The notes: generated by a model from the letters alone, not told the origin. A stretch of DNA of 64,000 bases from Silvania hatchlandensis (GCF_025564065.1 NZ_JAMGZK010000047.1:62001-126000), one strand, 5' to 3'. Shown: positions 1 through 9,840, counted from the stretch's first letter. Translations and numbers: made by a program.

Positions 1-2058
1 GCTAAATTCTGGGATGAAGGCATCCCGGCATTGCTGCTCTCTTACAACACCACTTATTATAATTCACATACCAAGACGGCAGCGAAAGATGACAGCGACG
101 ATCTCTATACCGGGCTGGATTCCGGGATAAATCTGCTGGGTTGGCAATTGCGCGACAGCAGCACCTGGAAAAAAAAAGCGGGTAGCCGTGGCTCCTGGCA
201 AAATAACACTCGCTTTCTACGCCGCCCCCTCGCCCCGCTGAAGTCTAACCTTATGGCGGGGGATTTCTATACCCCCGGCGATCTGTTCGATTCTGTCCGC
301 ACGCGAGGCGTCTCCCTGGCGTCGGATTCCCAAATGCGCCCGAATTCACAGCAGGGTTTCGCACCTGTGGTACATGGCATCGCGCTGACTAATGCACTGG
401 TGAAAGTCATTCAAAACGGCAACGTTATTTATCAGGAGAACGTGCCACCGGGTTCGTTTGTTCTGGATAAAATACAGCCGACCGGCTCCGCAGGGGATCT
501 GGAGATAGTGGTTCAGGAAGCGGATGGGTCGAAGCAATCCTTCCTGGTCCCCTTCTCAGCCGTACCCGGCATGCTTAAGGCGGGCGTGAGTGATTTTCAC
601 GTCGTTGCGGGTGAGATCAGGCAGGACTCGGTTGAAAATCGTCCCGGTTTTATTCAGGGCACCCTGCGGCACGGTATTAACAACCTGATCACGGGTTATA
701 CGGGCATGATCATCAGTAACGATTATCAGGCTGGGCTGCTGGGATCAGGCTGGAACCTCCCTTTCGGCGCGATTTCCGTTGACGTGACCCATGCGGACAC
801 AAAACTACAGGATCGCAGCTATAGCGGACAAAGTTATCGTATTGCTTACAGCAAATTCGTGGATACCACGGCAACCAACGTCACCCTGGCTGCCTACCGT
901 TATTCGACAAAAGGCTATTACAGCTTCACGAGCGCACTTTACGCCCAGGATGGCTACAAGAATCTGCGTCGTCAGTACGACGAATATGAAGATCGCCACG
1001 GTGAAACGACGGACATGTCTCTGGAACAATGGGATGCCAGCAATGATGTAAAGCCAAAAAACACCTTTACCGTCAACATGAATCAACGTTTGAAAGAAGG
1101 ATGGGGCAGCATTTATCTGACCGGCACCCAGCGCGACTACTGGAACAGCAAAAGCCGAGCACGGGAATACCAGATGGGCTATTCCAACTCGCTTGGCGGT
1201 GCAAACTACACCCTCTCCGCCAGCCGCGTGAGAAACAGCGATAACAAAGAAGAGACTCGCCTGTATGCCTCTATCAGCGCCCCCTTCTCCCTGTTTGATA
1301 ATAACGCATGGATCAGCAGTAGCATTGCGGGCACTGACTCAGGTTACGAGCAAAGTAACATCAGTCTGAGCGGTAACGCCATGGAATCAAACCGTCTGAG
1401 TTATTCCGTCGCTGGCAACAATACTAACGGCGGCAAAAATATGGCCAGCGTCAATACCACCTGGCGCTCTGACGTCTCTACTTTGGGAGCCTCCTGGAGC
1501 GAATCAGGCGATTATCGACAAGCAGGTATCAGCAGTCGTGGCAGCATTGTCGCATTCCCATGGCACGTGCTGGCCGCCAACGAAATCGGCTCCACCATGA
1601 CCGTGATTGAAGCCCCTGGCGCCGAAGGGCTTATGGTGAACGGTGATGAGAGCATCAGGACCAACAAAGATGGGCTGGCATTGGTGCCTTATGCCACGCC
1701 GTATCGTAAAAACTCAGTCACGTTAGCTGAAACCACCGCCAGCTCCGGTGCGGAAATTATCGGCAACATGGCGAACAGCGCCCCTTATGATGGTGCCGTG
1801 AATTACCTCCGCTTTGAAACTGACAGACGTCAGTCCTGGCAGGTTCATGCCGTTCAAGCGAATGGCACTCCCTTGCCGTTCGGTACTGAGGTCTTTAACG
1901 AACATAACGAAGCGGTAGGCTATGTCGGTCAGGCAAGCGTGATTTATATTCGCGCGCAAGCAATGCCGACATTACTTCAGGTCCACATACGTGGTGGCAC
2001 CTGCACCATCGCTACCCCCGTCAGCGGTGTGAACACCGCGCCGTCTTTGTGCAAATAA
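1..2058 (+). CDS. Fimbrial outer-membrane usher (5' end missing)
   Basis: C-terminal 685 residues of a FimD/PapC-family usher, the outer-membrane pore that receives chaperone-subunit complexes and threads the growing pilus. The frame is open to the first base (visible start AKFWDEGIPALLLSYN), so the signal peptide, N-terminal periplasmic domain and first barrel strands, roughly 170-190 residues, lie outside the window. Seen: usher barrel sequence, a plug-like domain around PVVHGIALTNALVKV and ending near VVAGEIRQ, then repeated beta-strand and Asn/Ser/Tyr-rich segments, and a C-terminal domain with the usual Cys pair (GGTCTI and SLCK). The tip protein follows 12 bases later. The genes are visibly richer in A and T than thpR and later genes, typical of acquired fimbrial loci. 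The subtype cannot be assigned without the start. Confidence 0.93.
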   Translation, partial: AKFWDEGIPALLLSYNTTYYNSHTKTAAKDDSDDLYTGLDSGINLLGWQLRDSSTWKKKAGSRGSWQNNTRFLRRPLAPLKSNLMAGDFYTPGDLFDSVRTRGVSLASDSQMRPNSQQGFAPVVHGIALTNALVKVIQNGNVIYQENVPPGSFVLDKIQPTGSAGDLEIVVQEADGSKQSFLVPFSAVPGMLKAGVSDFHVVAGEIRQDSVENRPGFIQGTLRHGINNLITGYTGMIISNDYQAGLLGSGWNLPFGAISVDVTHADTKLQDRSYSGQSYRIAYSKFVDTTATNVTLAAYRYSTKGYYSFTSALYAQDGYKNLRRQYDEYEDRHGETTDMSLEQWDASNDVKPKNTFTVNMNQRLKEGWGSIYLTGTQRDYWNSKSRAREYQMGYSNSLGGANYTLSASRVRNSDNKEETRLYASISAPFSLFDNNAWISSSIAGTDSGYEQSNISLSGNAMESNRLSYSVAGNNTNGGKNMASVNTTWRSDVSTLGASWSESGDYRQAGISSRGSIVAFPWHVLAANEIGSTMTVIEAPGAEGLMVNGDESIRTNKDGLALVPYATPYRKNSVTLAETTASSGAEIIGNMANSAPYDGAVNYLRFETDRRQSWQVHAVQANGTPLPFGTEVFNEHNEAVGYVGQASVIYIRAQAMPTLLQVHIRGGTCTIATPVSGVNTAPSLCK

Positions 2059-2070
2059 TTAAATGGAATC

Positions 2071-3141
2071 ATGATGATAAGATGGATTTTTCTTTTTATT
2101 CTTGCCTGTTTCAGCAGCGCGAGCTATGCCACGTGCTCCTCTGGTGCGGTGGAATACGCTCCGCCGCTATATGTGGACCTGTCAGATAAGATAAACGCCA
2201 CTAACACCACCTGGTACGCAACATTCACGACCCAGTATACGGGTAGCTTCAACTGCTCGACCGATAACAGTAAATTTGGTTATACCCAAGTCCTCTCGAC
2301 GGACAATAACTACGCCACAATTCTGGGGTTCAATGACAATAAGCATAAAGTGCGTGCTGAAATCATTGATGCGCCCGCGGAAAAGAGTATTTGGGATAGA
2401 GGGAGCCACAATGCTTCTGAACTGAATACGCCGTTTACGGTTCGCTTCACGTTGGTCGATGGTAATAGTCAGGCCATTACGGGGGATACAGCCCAGCTTG
2501 GGGATGTCTTGCTTGTGACCGATTTGAGCGGAATGTCGTTGTGGGAAGTCATTACCTGGCCGGTGAATCAGATGGTCAAAATCGTGCAGTGGCTTTTTAA
2601 CGGCTTTAAGTGGCCCTATGATTCACTCGATATGTTTGGCCAGCCGATGACCATTAAATACGCACCAAAACCGACCACATGCTCATTTAACAACGCCGGA
2701 TTGACGGTAAAGCTACCGTCTATGGGGGTTCAGCAAGTGACCCATGCGAAGGGCCAGCCGGGACTTACGCCATTTACGCTTAACTTTACCTGCCAGGATA
2801 TTACCGCGCTAAGGACCACTGACAGAATGATTGAAGTATTCATGTCGAGCAATAACCTCCTCTCTACTGATGAAACGGTTCTGGTGGATAACAGCAACTC
2901 GGGGGCGAAGGGCATCGGTCTGCGTCTTATCAAACGTGACGATCCTCAGTCCCCGGTGGTGATGTCTACCTCGACCACGGAAAGGGGATCGGCGACGGCG
3001 CTGTACCATCTGCCGGCAGGTGCGCTGGCATCAGGGAGTTTCGCCATTCCCATGGCCGTTTATTACTATGCGTGGCGGCCCTATGATGCTTCACAAGGCA
3101 CTCTAAATACCTCAGCAATGTTGAATATCATTTATCCCTGA
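2071..3141 (+). CDS. Fimbrial tip adhesin-like protein, two-domain
   Basis: 356-residue exported protein directly after the usher, probably the tip adhesin of the pilus. Residues 1-20 are a signal peptide (hydrophobic core, cleavage after SYA). Residues 21 to about 150 form an N-terminal domain with Cys22 and Cys62, the expected receptor-binding lectin position. Residues about 154-190 are a Trp-rich segment (Trp158, 163, 174, 181) not typical of FimH. Residues about 200-356 look like a pilin domain: Cys204-Cys241 pair and a beta-rich end finishing in IIYP, the usual donor-strand-accepting C-terminus. It is the last gene of the operon; thpR starts 95 bases on. Receptor unknown. Fimbrial identity is well supported by context; the adhesin role is inferred from size and two-domain layout. 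Confidence 0.8.
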   Translation: MMIRWIFLFILACFSSASYATCSSGAVEYAPPLYVDLSDKINATNTTWYATFTTQYTGSFNCSTDNSKFGYTQVLSTDNNYATILGFNDNKHKVRAEIIDAPAEKSIWDRGSHNASELNTPFTVRFTLVDGNSQAITGDTAQLGDVLLVTDLSGMSLWEVITWPVNQMVKIVQWLFNGFKWPYDSLDMFGQPMTIKYAPKPTTCSFNNAGLTVKLPSMGVQQVTHAKGQPGLTPFTLNFTCQDITALRTTDRMIEVFMSSNNLLSTDETVLVDNSNSGAKGIGLRLIKRDDPQSPVVMSTSTTERGSATALYHLPAGALASGSFAIPMAVYYYAWRPYDASQGTLNTSAMLNIIYP

Positions 3142-3236
3142 GAAGCCTCAGCAGGCAGGGCAGTAATTCGGTCTAAGAGTTAACATTGGACGACGTACAG
3201 GGTAGCATCGCCACAAATCATTACCGGGTACCCCGT

Positions 3237-3767
3237 ATGTCTGAGTCGAAACGGCTGTTCTTCGCCATTGAAATGCCTGCCCCGCTTCAGCGGCAGATCG
3301 TGCGCTGGCGTGCCGACCATTTTGCGCCCGAAGCGGGCCGCCCGATCGTCGGCGCCAATCTGCACCTGACGCTGGCATTTTTAGGCGATGTCAGCGACGA
3401 GAAACGCCAGGCGCTGGCGACGCAGGCCGGGCGTATTCGTCAGCCGGGATTTATCCTGACGCTGGATGACGCCGGGCAGTGGCTGCGCTCGCGCGTGGTC
3501 TGGCTGGGCACCCGCCAGCCGCCGCGCGGATTACTGCAGTTGGCCAACATGCTACGATCGCAGGCTGCGCGCAGCGGCTGCTATCAAAGCCCGCAGCCGT
3601 TTCATCCCCATATCACGCTACTGCGTGACGCCAGCCACGCGGTGGCCTTGCCGCCGCCGGGGTTTCACTGGTCGTTTGCGGTCAACGAATTTGCGCTGTA
3701 CGAATCGGTTTTTGAGCGTGGGCGCACCCGCTATACCCCACTCCAGCGCTGGACGCTGGGCGAATAA
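3237..3767 (+). CDS. thpR: RNA 2',3'-cyclic phosphodiesterase ThpR (LigT)
   Basis: 176-residue cytoplasmic enzyme of the 2H phosphoesterase family that opens 2',3'-cyclic phosphate ends of RNA to 2'-phosphate and can also join tRNA halves in vitro. The two catalytic HxTx motifs are at His43 (HLTL) and His125 (HITL), the same positions as in E. coli. The ATG at 3237 gives the E. coli length; an in-frame TTG at 3186 would add 17 residues with no similarity and is rejected. The gene sits 13 bases before sfsA and probably forms an operon with it. In E. coli hrpB lies on the other side; here the fimbrial operon does. Confidence 0.95.
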   Translation: MSESKRLFFAIEMPAPLQRQIVRWRADHFAPEAGRPIVGANLHLTLAFLGDVSDEKRQALATQAGRIRQPGFILTLDDAGQWLRSRVVWLGTRQPPRGLLQLANMLRSQAARSGCYQSPQPFHPHITLLRDASHAVALPPPGFHWSFAVNEFALYESVFERGRTRYTPLQRWTLGE

Positions 3768-3780
3768 ACAAGGACTCCCG

Positions 3781-4485
3781 ATGCAGTTTCTTCCCCCCTT
3801 ACAGCCCGCGACGCTTATCCAGCGCTATAAACGCTTTCTGGCCGACGTCGTGACGCCCGACGGCGTCACCCTGACCCTGCACTGCCCGAATACCGGCGCA
3901 ATGACCGGCTGTGCCACACCGGGTGATACCGTCTGGTATTCCACCTCCCTGAATAAGACGCGCAAATACCCCCACACCTGGGAAATAACCCAGACCGTCG
4001 GCGGAGAATATATTTGTGTGAATACACTGCGGGCCAATCAGCTGGTCAAAGAAGCGATTAGTCTGGATTTAATTCCGGAGCTGCGCGGCTACAACACCTT
4101 AAAAAGCGAAGTAAAATACGGTGCGGAAGGTAGCAGAATCGACTTTATGTTGCAGGCAGAACAGCGACCCGAGTGCTATATTGAAGTGAAATCAGTGACG
4201 TTAGCTGACAGGGATAACGGCTATTTTCCGGATGCGGTCACGCTGCGAGGGCAAAAGCATCTCCGGGAGTTGATCAGTGTAGCGGCGACGGGCAAGCGCG
4301 CTGTGCTATTGTTTGCCGTGTTACATACAGCAATTGGACGATTTTCACCTGCCCGCCATATTGACCCTAAGTACGCGCAACTGTTGCATGAGGCACAAAA
4401 GCAGGGGGTAGAGGTTTTGGTGTATAAAGCGGAACTTTCTGCCGATAATATGACTCTGAAGGTCGCTCTCCCCGCTACGTTATAA
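3781..4485 (+). CDS. sfsA: Sugar fermentation stimulation protein SfsA
   Basis: 234 residues, the full E. coli length, with the family's conserved block [16 protein letters not shown] near residues 40-55 and the nuclease-like core [11 protein letters not shown] and YIEVKSVTL. SfsA was first described as raising maltose use when overexpressed; the fold has an OB-like N-terminal part and a PD-(D/E)xK-like C-terminal part, suggesting nucleic-acid binding, but its actual role is uncertain. ATG at 3781 follows an AAGGAC ribosome site and the thpR stop by 13 bases; longer in-frame readings upstream overlap thpR and are shadows. dksA follows after 177 bases that must contain the dksA promoter. Confidence 0.95.
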   Translation: MQFLPPLQPATLIQRYKRFLADVVTPDGVTLTLHCPNTGAMTGCATPGDTVWYSTSLNKTRKYPHTWEITQTVGGEYICVNTLRANQLVKEAISLDLIPELRGYNTLKSEVKYGAEGSRIDFMLQAEQRPECYIEVKSVTLADRDNGYFPDAVTLRGQKHLRELISVAATGKRAVLLFAVLHTAIGRFSPARHIDPKYAQLLHEAQKQGVEVLVYKAELSADNMTLKVALPATL

Positions 4486-4662
4486 ATGGGGTAGGCGATT
4501 GACTATTAAGTATTCTGGTCGTATGCGCAAATACGCTTTTCCTCACAGGCTTGTCAAGTGTTACGTATAGATAATTGCCATCCGGAAAAGCATCTGCTAT
4601 TTATAGCGGCCTGATTTTTCCCCCAACACGGGGATCGATAGTGCGTGTTAAGGAGAAGCAAC

Positions 4663-5118
4663 ATGCAAGAAGGGCAAAACCGTAAAGCATCGTCCCTGAG
4701 TATTCTCGCCATCGCTGGGGTGGAGCCGTATCAAGAGAAGCCGGGCGAAGAGTATATGAACGACGCCCAGCTGACGCACTTTAAGCGAATTCTTGAAGCA
4801 TGGCGTAATCAACTTAGGGATGAAGTCGATCGCACCGTTACACACATGCAGGACGAAGCTGCTAACTTCCCGGATCCGGTAGACCGTGCCGCTCAGGAAG
4901 AAGAATTCAGCCTCGAACTGCGTAACCGTGACCGCGAACGCAAGCTGATTAAGAAGATCGAGAAAACGCTGAAAAAGGTCGAAGACGAAGATTTCGGCTT
5001 CTGCGAGTCCTGCGGTGTCGAAATCGGCATTCGTCGTCTGGAGGCCCGTCCGACAGCCGATCTGTGCATTGACTGCAAAACGCTGGCAGAAATCCGCGAA
5101 AAACAGATGGCCGGTTAA
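4663..5118 (+). CDS. dksA: RNA polymerase-binding transcription factor DksA
   Basis: 151-residue factor that enters the secondary channel of RNA polymerase and, with ppGpp, represses rRNA promoters and activates amino-acid promoters in the stringent response. Seen: coiled-coil with the tip motif [11 protein letters not shown] (Asp71 and Asp74, the acidic tip residues) and the C-terminal zinc finger CESC...CIDC (Cys114, 117, 135, 138). The ATG at 4663 lies 6-7 bases after an AAGGAG ribosome site and gives the E. coli length; an upstream TTG at 4645 is not needed. A strong hairpin follows the stop. Confidence 0.98.
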   Translation: MQEGQNRKASSLSILAIAGVEPYQEKPGEEYMNDAQLTHFKRILEAWRNQLRDEVDRTVTHMQDEAANFPDPVDRAAQEEEFSLELRNRDRERKLIKKIEKTLKKVEDEDFGFCESCGVEIGIRRLEARPTADLCIDCKTLAEIREKQMAG

Positions 5119-5143
5119 TCCCTGCCCTGCCAAAACGCTACTA

Positions 5144-5166
5144 CAGGCGGGAGTCTCTCCCGCCTG
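5144..5166 (+). terminator. Hairpin after dksA
   Basis: Perfect 10-bp stem (CAGGCGGGAG paired with CTCCCGCCTG) with a 3-base loop TCT, followed by a T-containing run (ATTACTTTCTGCTC). It sits 25 bases after the dksA stop and 20 before gluQ, so it probably ends or attenuates dksA transcription; gluQ may be expressed by read-through. The downstream T run is poor, so termination may be partial. Confidence 0.65.
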
Positions 5167-5186
5167 ATTACTTTCTGCTCTGCGTA

Positions 5187-6077
5187 ATGATGCCAACTGA
5201 CTATATTGGGCGCTTCGCGCCATCCCCTTCTGGCGAACTGCATTTTGGCTCGCTTATCGCCGCCCTCGGCAGCTATCTGCAGGCCCGAGCCCATCAGGGT
5301 ATCTGGCGCGTGCGGATCGAAGATATTGACCCCCCTCGTGAAGTTCCCGGTGCGGCAGAGACTATCCTGCGTCAGTTGGAACATTACGGCCTTCAGTGGG
5401 ACGGTGACGTGCTCTGGCAGTCGCAGCGCCATGACGCCTACCGTGAACGTCTGGCCTGGCTGCACGCCCAGGGACTCTCATATTACTGCACCTGCACCCG
5501 GTCACGCATTCAGAGCGTCGGCGGCGTCTACGACGGCCACTGCCGCACACTGCGCCACGGCCCGGAAAACGCGGCGGTGAGAGTGATGCAGCGCCATCCG
5601 GTGACCCACTTTGACGATCGTCTGCTGGGCGAGATCCACGCCGATGCGCGTCTGGCACGCGAAGATTTTATTATTCACCGCCGCGACGGGCTGTTTGCGT
5701 ATAACCTGGCGGTGGTGGTGGACGATCATTTCCAGGGCATCAGCGAAATTGTGCGCGGTGCCGATCTGATTGAACCCACGGTGCGGCAAATTTCGTTGTA
5801 CCAGCTGTTTGGCTGGCCGGTGCCGGACTATATTCATCTGCCGCTGGCGGTAAATGAAAAAGGGATGAAACTCTCGAAACAGAATCATGCCCCGGCATTG
5901 CCGACCGGCGATCCTCGCCCGGTGCTTATCAATGCTTTACAATTTCTAAACCAGGATGTAACAAATGAGTGGCAGGATCTGCGAACCGAGGAAATACTGG
6001 AAAAAGCGGTCGCCCAGTGGGCGCTAAATAACGTACCGAAAATCCAGCATTCTCAAATGCGTCTCGCTGAGCTATGA
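5187..6077 (+). CDS. gluQ: Glutamyl-Q tRNA(Asp) synthetase GluQRS
   Basis: 296-residue truncated paralogue of glutamyl-tRNA synthetase lacking the anticodon-binding domain. It activates glutamate and transfers it to the queuosine base of tRNA(Asp). Seen: class I signature [15 protein letters not shown] (HIGH-like HFGS at residues 19-22), the zinc-site region YYCTCTRSR with YDGHC, the [20 protein letters not shown] block and the KMSKS-like KLSK at 228-231. Two ATGs are adjacent (5187 and 5190); either could be used and I report the first. It follows the dksA hairpin, the same dksA-gluQ order as E. coli, where the two are partly co-transcribed. Confidence 0.96.
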   Translation: MMPTDYIGRFAPSPSGELHFGSLIAALGSYLQARAHQGIWRVRIEDIDPPREVPGAAETILRQLEHYGLQWDGDVLWQSQRHDAYRERLAWLHAQGLSYYCTCTRSRIQSVGGVYDGHCRTLRHGPENAAVRVMQRHPVTHFDDRLLGEIHADARLAREDFIIHRRDGLFAYNLAVVVDDHFQGISEIVRGADLIEPTVRQISLYQLFGWPVPDYIHLPLAVNEKGMKLSKQNHAPALPTGDPRPVLINALQFLNQDVTNEWQDLRTEEILEKAVAQWALNNVPKIQHSQMRLAEL

Positions 6078-6120
6078 TTAGCCGCTATTTTTTGTCCTGA
6101 ATTCTGAAACACACACTACC

Positions 6121-6133
6121 GAGGTGTACTATT
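6121..6133 (+). promoter_or_regulatory. Ribosome site and ATT start codon of pcnB
   Basis: GAGGTG at 6121-6126 stands four bases before an ATT codon at 6131-6133. Reading from this ATT gives residues [14 protein letters not shown], matching the known N-terminus of E. coli PcnB, which is initiated at AUU. No ATG or GTG upstream offers the same N-terminus. AUU initiation is weak and sensitive to IF3, and keeps poly(A) polymerase low. Confidence 0.85.
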
Positions 6134-7528
6134 TTTACCCGAGTCGCTAATTTTTGCCGTAAGGTGCTGAGCCGCGATGAGAGCATGGCGGATGACGTCA
6201 TTGTTCAAAACCCGATGTCGGTTATTCCGCGCGAGCAGCATGCTATTTCCCGCAAAGATATCAGTGAAAACGCCCTGAAGGTGCTCTATCGCCTGAATAA
6301 AGCCGGCTATGAGGCCTATCTCGTGGGTGGCGGGGTGCGTGATTTACTGCTGGGCCAAAAACCGAAAGATTTTGACGTGACCACCAGCGCCACGCCTGAG
6401 CAGGTGCGTAAATTATTCCGCAACTGCCGCCTGGTCGGTCGTCGCTTCCGTCTTGCTCACGTCATGTTTGGCCCCGAAATCATCGAAGTCGCAACCTTCC
6501 GTGGTCATCACGAAGGCAACCCGCCTGACCGTACCACCTCTCAGCAGGGTCAGAACGGCATGCTGCTGCGCGACAACATCTTTGGCTCTATCGAAGAAGA
6601 TGCCCAGCGCCGCGATTTCACTATCAACAGCCTGTATTACAGCGTGGCTGACTTTACCGTTCGCGATTTCGTCGGTGGCGTGCCGGATCTGAAAGCGGGT
6701 TTAATCCGCCTGATCGGTACCCCGGAAACCCGCTACCGTGAAGATCCAGTGCGCATGCTGCGCGCCGTGCGCTTTGCCGCTAAGCTGGATATGCGTATCA
6801 GCGCAGAAACCGCCGAGCCGATCCCGCGCCTGGCGACGCTGATCAACGATGTGCCGCCGGCACGTCTGTTTGAAGAAGCGCTGAAGCTGCTGCAGGCGGG
6901 CTACGGTTTTGAAACCTACAAGCTCCTGCGCGAATATGGCCTGTTCCAGCCCTTGTTCCCGAGCATCACGCGTAACTTCACCGAACAGGGTGACAGCGCG
7001 ATGGAGCGCATCATTGACCAGGTGCTGAAGAACACCGACAACCGCATTCATAACGATATGCGCGTTAACCCGGCGTTCCTCTTTGCCGCGATGTTCTGGT
7101 ATCCGCTGCTGGAAATGGCGCAGAAAATTGCCCAGGAAAGCGGTCTGGCCTATCACGATGCCTTTGCGCTGGCGACCAACGACGTGCTGGATGAAGCCTG
7201 CCGCTCGCTGGCGATCCCGAAACGCATTACCACGCTGGTACGTGATATCTGGCAGCTTCAGCTGCGGATGTCCCGTCGTCAGGGCAAGCGTGCCTGGAAG
7301 TTAATGGAGCATCCAAAATTCCGTGCGGCTTACGATCTGATGGCCCTGCGCGCAGAAGCGGAAAGCGACCAGGAACTGCAGCGTCTGGTGCAGTGGTGGG
7401 GTGAGTTCCAGGTTTCTGCCCCGCCGGCGCAAAAAGACATGCTGACCGATCTGGATGAAGAGCCGACCCCGCGTCGCCGTCATCGTCGTCCACGCAAACG
7501 TGCTCCACGTCGTGAAGGCGCCGCATGA
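6131..7528 (+). CDS. pcnB: Poly(A) polymerase I, AUU-initiated
   Basis: 465-residue class II nucleotidyltransferase that adds 3' poly(A) tails to RNA and so marks it for decay; it also controls copy number of ColE1-type plasmids. Seen: [10 protein letters not shown] and the catalytic pair Asp80 and Asp82 in KDFDVTT, the [11 protein letters not shown] block, [18 protein letters not shown], and a very basic C-terminal tail ([14 protein letters not shown]) that binds RNA. The start is the ATT at 6131: it restores the E. coli N-terminus, the 465-residue length and the Asp80/Asp82 numbering. A GTG at 6164 would drop 11 conserved residues. The stop overlaps the folK start in an ATGA, implying coupled translation. 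Confidence 0.96.
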   Translation: MFTRVANFCRKVLSRDESMADDVIVQNPMSVIPREQHAISRKDISENALKVLYRLNKAGYEAYLVGGGVRDLLLGQKPKDFDVTTSATPEQVRKLFRNCRLVGRRFRLAHVMFGPEIIEVATFRGHHEGNPPDRTTSQQGQNGMLLRDNIFGSIEEDAQRRDFTINSLYYSVADFTVRDFVGGVPDLKAGLIRLIGTPETRYREDPVRMLRAVRFAAKLDMRISAETAEPIPRLATLINDVPPARLFEEALKLLQAGYGFETYKLLREYGLFQPLFPSITRNFTEQGDSAMERIIDQVLKNTDNRIHNDMRVNPAFLFAAMFWYPLLEMAQKIAQESGLAYHDAFALATNDVLDEACRSLAIPKRITTLVRDIWQLQLRMSRRQGKRAWKLMEHPKFRAAYDLMALRAEAESDQELQRLVQWWGEFQVSAPPAQKDMLTDLDEEPTPRRRHRRPRKRAPRREGAA

Positions 7529-8004
7529 CGTTAGCGTTTATCGCCATCGGCAGCAATCTGGCCTCTCCGCTGGAGCAGGTCAACGCTGCCGTACAGGCGA
7601 TGGGCGACATCCCGCAGACCCGCGTTGTCGCTCTCTCCGCGTTCTATCGCACCCCCCCGCTCGGTCCGCAGGATCAGCCCGACTACCTCAACGCCGCCAT
7701 TGCACTGGACACTATCCTCAGCGCCGACGCGCTGCTGGACCATACCCAGCGCATTGAGCTGCAGCAGGGCCGCGTTCGCAAGGCTGAACGCTGGGGACCG
7801 CGCACCCTGGATTTAGACATCATGCTGTTCGGTGATGAGGTGATCCACAGCGAGCGCCTGACGGTGCCGCATTACGACATGAAACGTCGCGGCTTTATGC
7901 TCTGGCCGCTGTTTGAAATCGCCCCCCAGCTCACCTTCCCCGATGGCGAAACGCTCAGTGCCGTTTTGCAGCAGCTTAACGCCGAAAAACCTGCCCGCTG
8001 GTAG
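7525..8004 (+). CDS. folK: 6-hydroxymethyl-7,8-dihydropterin pyrophosphokinase
   Basis: 159-residue HPPK, which transfers pyrophosphate from ATP to 6-hydroxymethyl-dihydropterin, the step before dihydropteroate synthase in folate synthesis. Seen: FIAIGSNL at the start, [18 protein letters not shown] (pterin and loop residues), and the signature [19 protein letters not shown] with the metal-binding Asp96 and Asp98. The start ATG overlaps the pcnB stop by four bases (ATGA). In E. coli K-12 a fimbrial operon (yadN to yadC) sits between folK and panB; here that gap is only 121 bases. Confidence 0.97.
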   Translation: MTLAFIAIGSNLASPLEQVNAAVQAMGDIPQTRVVALSAFYRTPPLGPQDQPDYLNAAIALDTILSADALLDHTQRIELQQGRVRKAERWGPRTLDLDIMLFGDEVIHSERLTVPHYDMKRRGFMLWPLFEIAPQLTFPDGETLSAVLQQLNAEKPARW

Positions 8005-8062
8005 TCTTTCCCCTCCACAATAAACCGCAAAACATTTGTGGTTTGCTGGTGACCTAAAATCA

Positions 8063-8090
8063 TTGTTCCCCCGAATCTTACTGTTAAAAT
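8063..8090 (+). promoter_or_regulatory. Candidate sigma-70 promoter for panBC
   Basis: TTGTTC at 8063-8068 and TAAAAT at 8085-8090 with a 16-bp spacer, 35 bases before the panB start and after folK. Fits a sigma-70 promoter by sequence only. Confidence 0.4.
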
Positions 8091-8125
8091 GCGCAAAGAT
8101 TCGCTTTGGGCTATCAGGAAACAGT

Positions 8126-8917
8126 ATGAAACCAACCTCCATCTCCACCTTGCAGAAATGCAAACAGGACAAGCAGCGCTTCGCTACCATTACCGCCTAT
8201 GACTACAGCTTCGCCAAACTGTTTGCCGAAGAAGGGATTAACGTCATGCTGGTCGGCGACTCGTTAGGGATGACGGTCCAGGGACATGACTCCACTCTGC
8301 CAGTGACGGTAGAAGATATTGCTTATCACACCCGCGCGGTGCGTCGCGGTGCACCGGCCTGCCTGCTGCTCGCCGATCTGCCCTTTATGACCTACGCCAC
8401 GCCGGAACAGGCCTTTGAAAACGCCGCTATCGTGATGCGCGCCGGAGCCAATATGGTCAAAGTGGAAGGCGGCGCCTGGCTTACCGATACGGTAAAAATG
8501 CTTACTGACCGCGCGGTTCCGGTCTGCGGCCATCTGGGATTAACCCCGCAGTCGGTCAATATCTTTGGCGGGTACAAAGTCCAGGGTCGCGGCGATGCGG
8601 GGCAAACCCTGTTTGAAGACGCGCTGGCCATCGAAGCCGCAGGCGCGCAGTTGCTGGTGCTGGAGTGCGTGCCGGTGGTGCTGGCGAAGCGCATCACCGA
8701 GGCGCTCTCCATTCCGGTGATCGGCATTGGCGCGGGCAACGTCACTGACGGCCAGATCCTGGTAATGCACGATGCGTTTGGCATTACCGGCGGTCATATT
8801 CCTAAATTTGCCAGGAATTTCCTCAGCGACGCAGGCGACATGCGCGGCGCGGTCAGGCAGTATATTGCCGATGTTGAGTCCGGCGTTTATCCGGGTGAAG
8901 AACACAGTTTCCAGTAA
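8126..8917 (+). CDS. panB: Ketopantoate hydroxymethyltransferase PanB
   Basis: 263-residue enzyme that adds a hydroxymethyl group from 5,10-methylene-tetrahydrofolate to alpha-ketoisovalerate, the first committed step of pantothenate and CoA synthesis. Seen: metal-site aspartates Asp45 (MLVGDSLGM) and Asp84 ([11 protein letters not shown]), the substrate loop [11 protein letters not shown], and [16 protein letters not shown] at 8126 lies eight bases after an AGGAAA ribosome site; an in-frame TTG-type start at 8036 falls in the promoter region and is rejected. panC starts 11 bases after the stop, so panBC form an operon. Confidence 0.97.
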   Translation: MKPTSISTLQKCKQDKQRFATITAYDYSFAKLFAEEGINVMLVGDSLGMTVQGHDSTLPVTVEDIAYHTRAVRRGAPACLLLADLPFMTYATPEQAFENAAIVMRAGANMVKVEGGAWLTDTVKMLTDRAVPVCGHLGLTPQSVNIFGGYKVQGRGDAGQTLFEDALAIEAAGAQLLVLECVPVVLAKRITEALSIPVIGIGAGNVTDGQILVMHDAFGITGGHIPKFARNFLSDAGDMRGAVRQYIADVESGVYPGEEHSFQ

Positions 8918-8928
8918 GGAGTCTTGTT

Positions 8929-9780
8929 GTGCTAATCATTGAAACTCTGCCGCTGCTGCGCCAGCATATCCGCCGTCTGCGCCAGGAAGGAAAACGTATC
9001 GCGCTGGTGCCGACCATGGGCAACCTGCACGACGGCCACATGAAGCTGGTCGAAGAGGCCAAAGCCCGTGCCGATGTGGTGGTGGTCAGCATTTTCGTTA
9101 ACCCGATGCAGTTTGATCGTGCCGACGATCTGGCGCGCTACCCGCGCACCCTACAGGAAGATTGCGAGAAGCTGAAAAAGCATCACGTCGATTTTGTCTT
9201 CTCCCCGGCCCCGGCCGACATTTACCCGAAAGGCACTGAAGAGGCTACCTACGTTGACGTGCCGGGCATCTCCACCATGCTCGAAGGCGCCAGCCGTCCG
9301 GGTCATTTCCGCGGCGTTTCGACCATCGTCAGCAAGCTGTTTAACCTGGTTCAGCCTGATATCGCCTGCTTCGGCGAGAAAGATTTCCAGCAGCTGGCGT
9401 TAATTCGCAAAATGGTCGCCGACATGGGCTACGACATCGAGGTCGTGGGCGTGCCGATCGTGCGCGCCAAAGACGGCCTGGCGCTGAGCTCCCGCAATGG
9501 CTATCTCACCGCTGACCAGCGCAAAATTGCGCCGGGTTTAAGCAAAGTGATGAATAGTATGGCAGAACAGCTGGTGGCAAAGGCGTTAACGGCGGAAGAG
9601 ATTATCGCCCTTGCTGAACAGGCGCTTAACGATAAAGGCCTGCGTGCGGATGACGTGCAAATCCGTGATGCCGACACGCTGCTTGAGTACACCGACGCCA
9701 GCAAACGTGCCGTAATCCTGGTGGCCGCATGGCTCGGTCAGGCGCGTCTCATCGATAACAAAGTGATTGACCTGGCGTAG
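8929..9780 (+). CDS. panC: Pantothenate synthetase PanC
   Basis: 283-residue ATP-dependent ligase that joins pantoate and beta-alanine to pantothenate through a pantoyl-adenylate. Seen: [11 protein letters not shown] with the nucleotide-site His34 and His37 (HxGH), [34 protein letters not shown], and the KMSKS-like [10 protein letters not shown]. The start is GTG at 8929, preceded by AAGGAG, and gives the E. coli length and N-terminus ([11 protein letters not shown]). panD, which supplies the beta-alanine, follows 60 bases on. Confidence 0.97.
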   Translation: MLIIETLPLLRQHIRRLRQEGKRIALVPTMGNLHDGHMKLVEEAKARADVVVVSIFVNPMQFDRADDLARYPRTLQEDCEKLKKHHVDFVFSPAPADIYPKGTEEATYVDVPGISTMLEGASRPGHFRGVSTIVSKLFNLVQPDIACFGEKDFQQLALIRKMVADMGYDIEVVGVPIVRAKDGLALSSRNGYLTADQRKIAPGLSKVMNSMAEQLVAKALTAEEIIALAEQALNDKGLRADDVQIRDADTLLEYTDASKRAVILVAAWLGQARLIDNKVIDLA

Positions 9781-9793
9781 TCCCCTTCCCTGG

Positions 9794-9811
9794 CCTCTCC
9801 TGCGGGAGGGG
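9794..9811 (+). repeat. Small hairpin between panC and panD
   Basis: 7-bp stem CCTCTCC with GGGAGGGG around a UGCG loop. In E. coli K-12 the panC-panD gap is larger. No T run follows, so it may stabilise or only slow transcription rather than stop it. Confidence 0.35.
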
Positions 9812-9840
9812 CTAATGCATGATGATTAAAGGTAAACGTA

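Noticed and set aside
3186..3236. Extra 17 N-terminal residues for thpR from TTG
   Set aside because: No similarity to ThpR proteins; ATG at 3237 gives the exact family length and His43/His125 numbering.
6164..6166. GTG start for pcnB
   Set aside because: Would lose 11 residues that match E. coli PcnB; the ATT at 6131 has a ribosome site and restores the right length.
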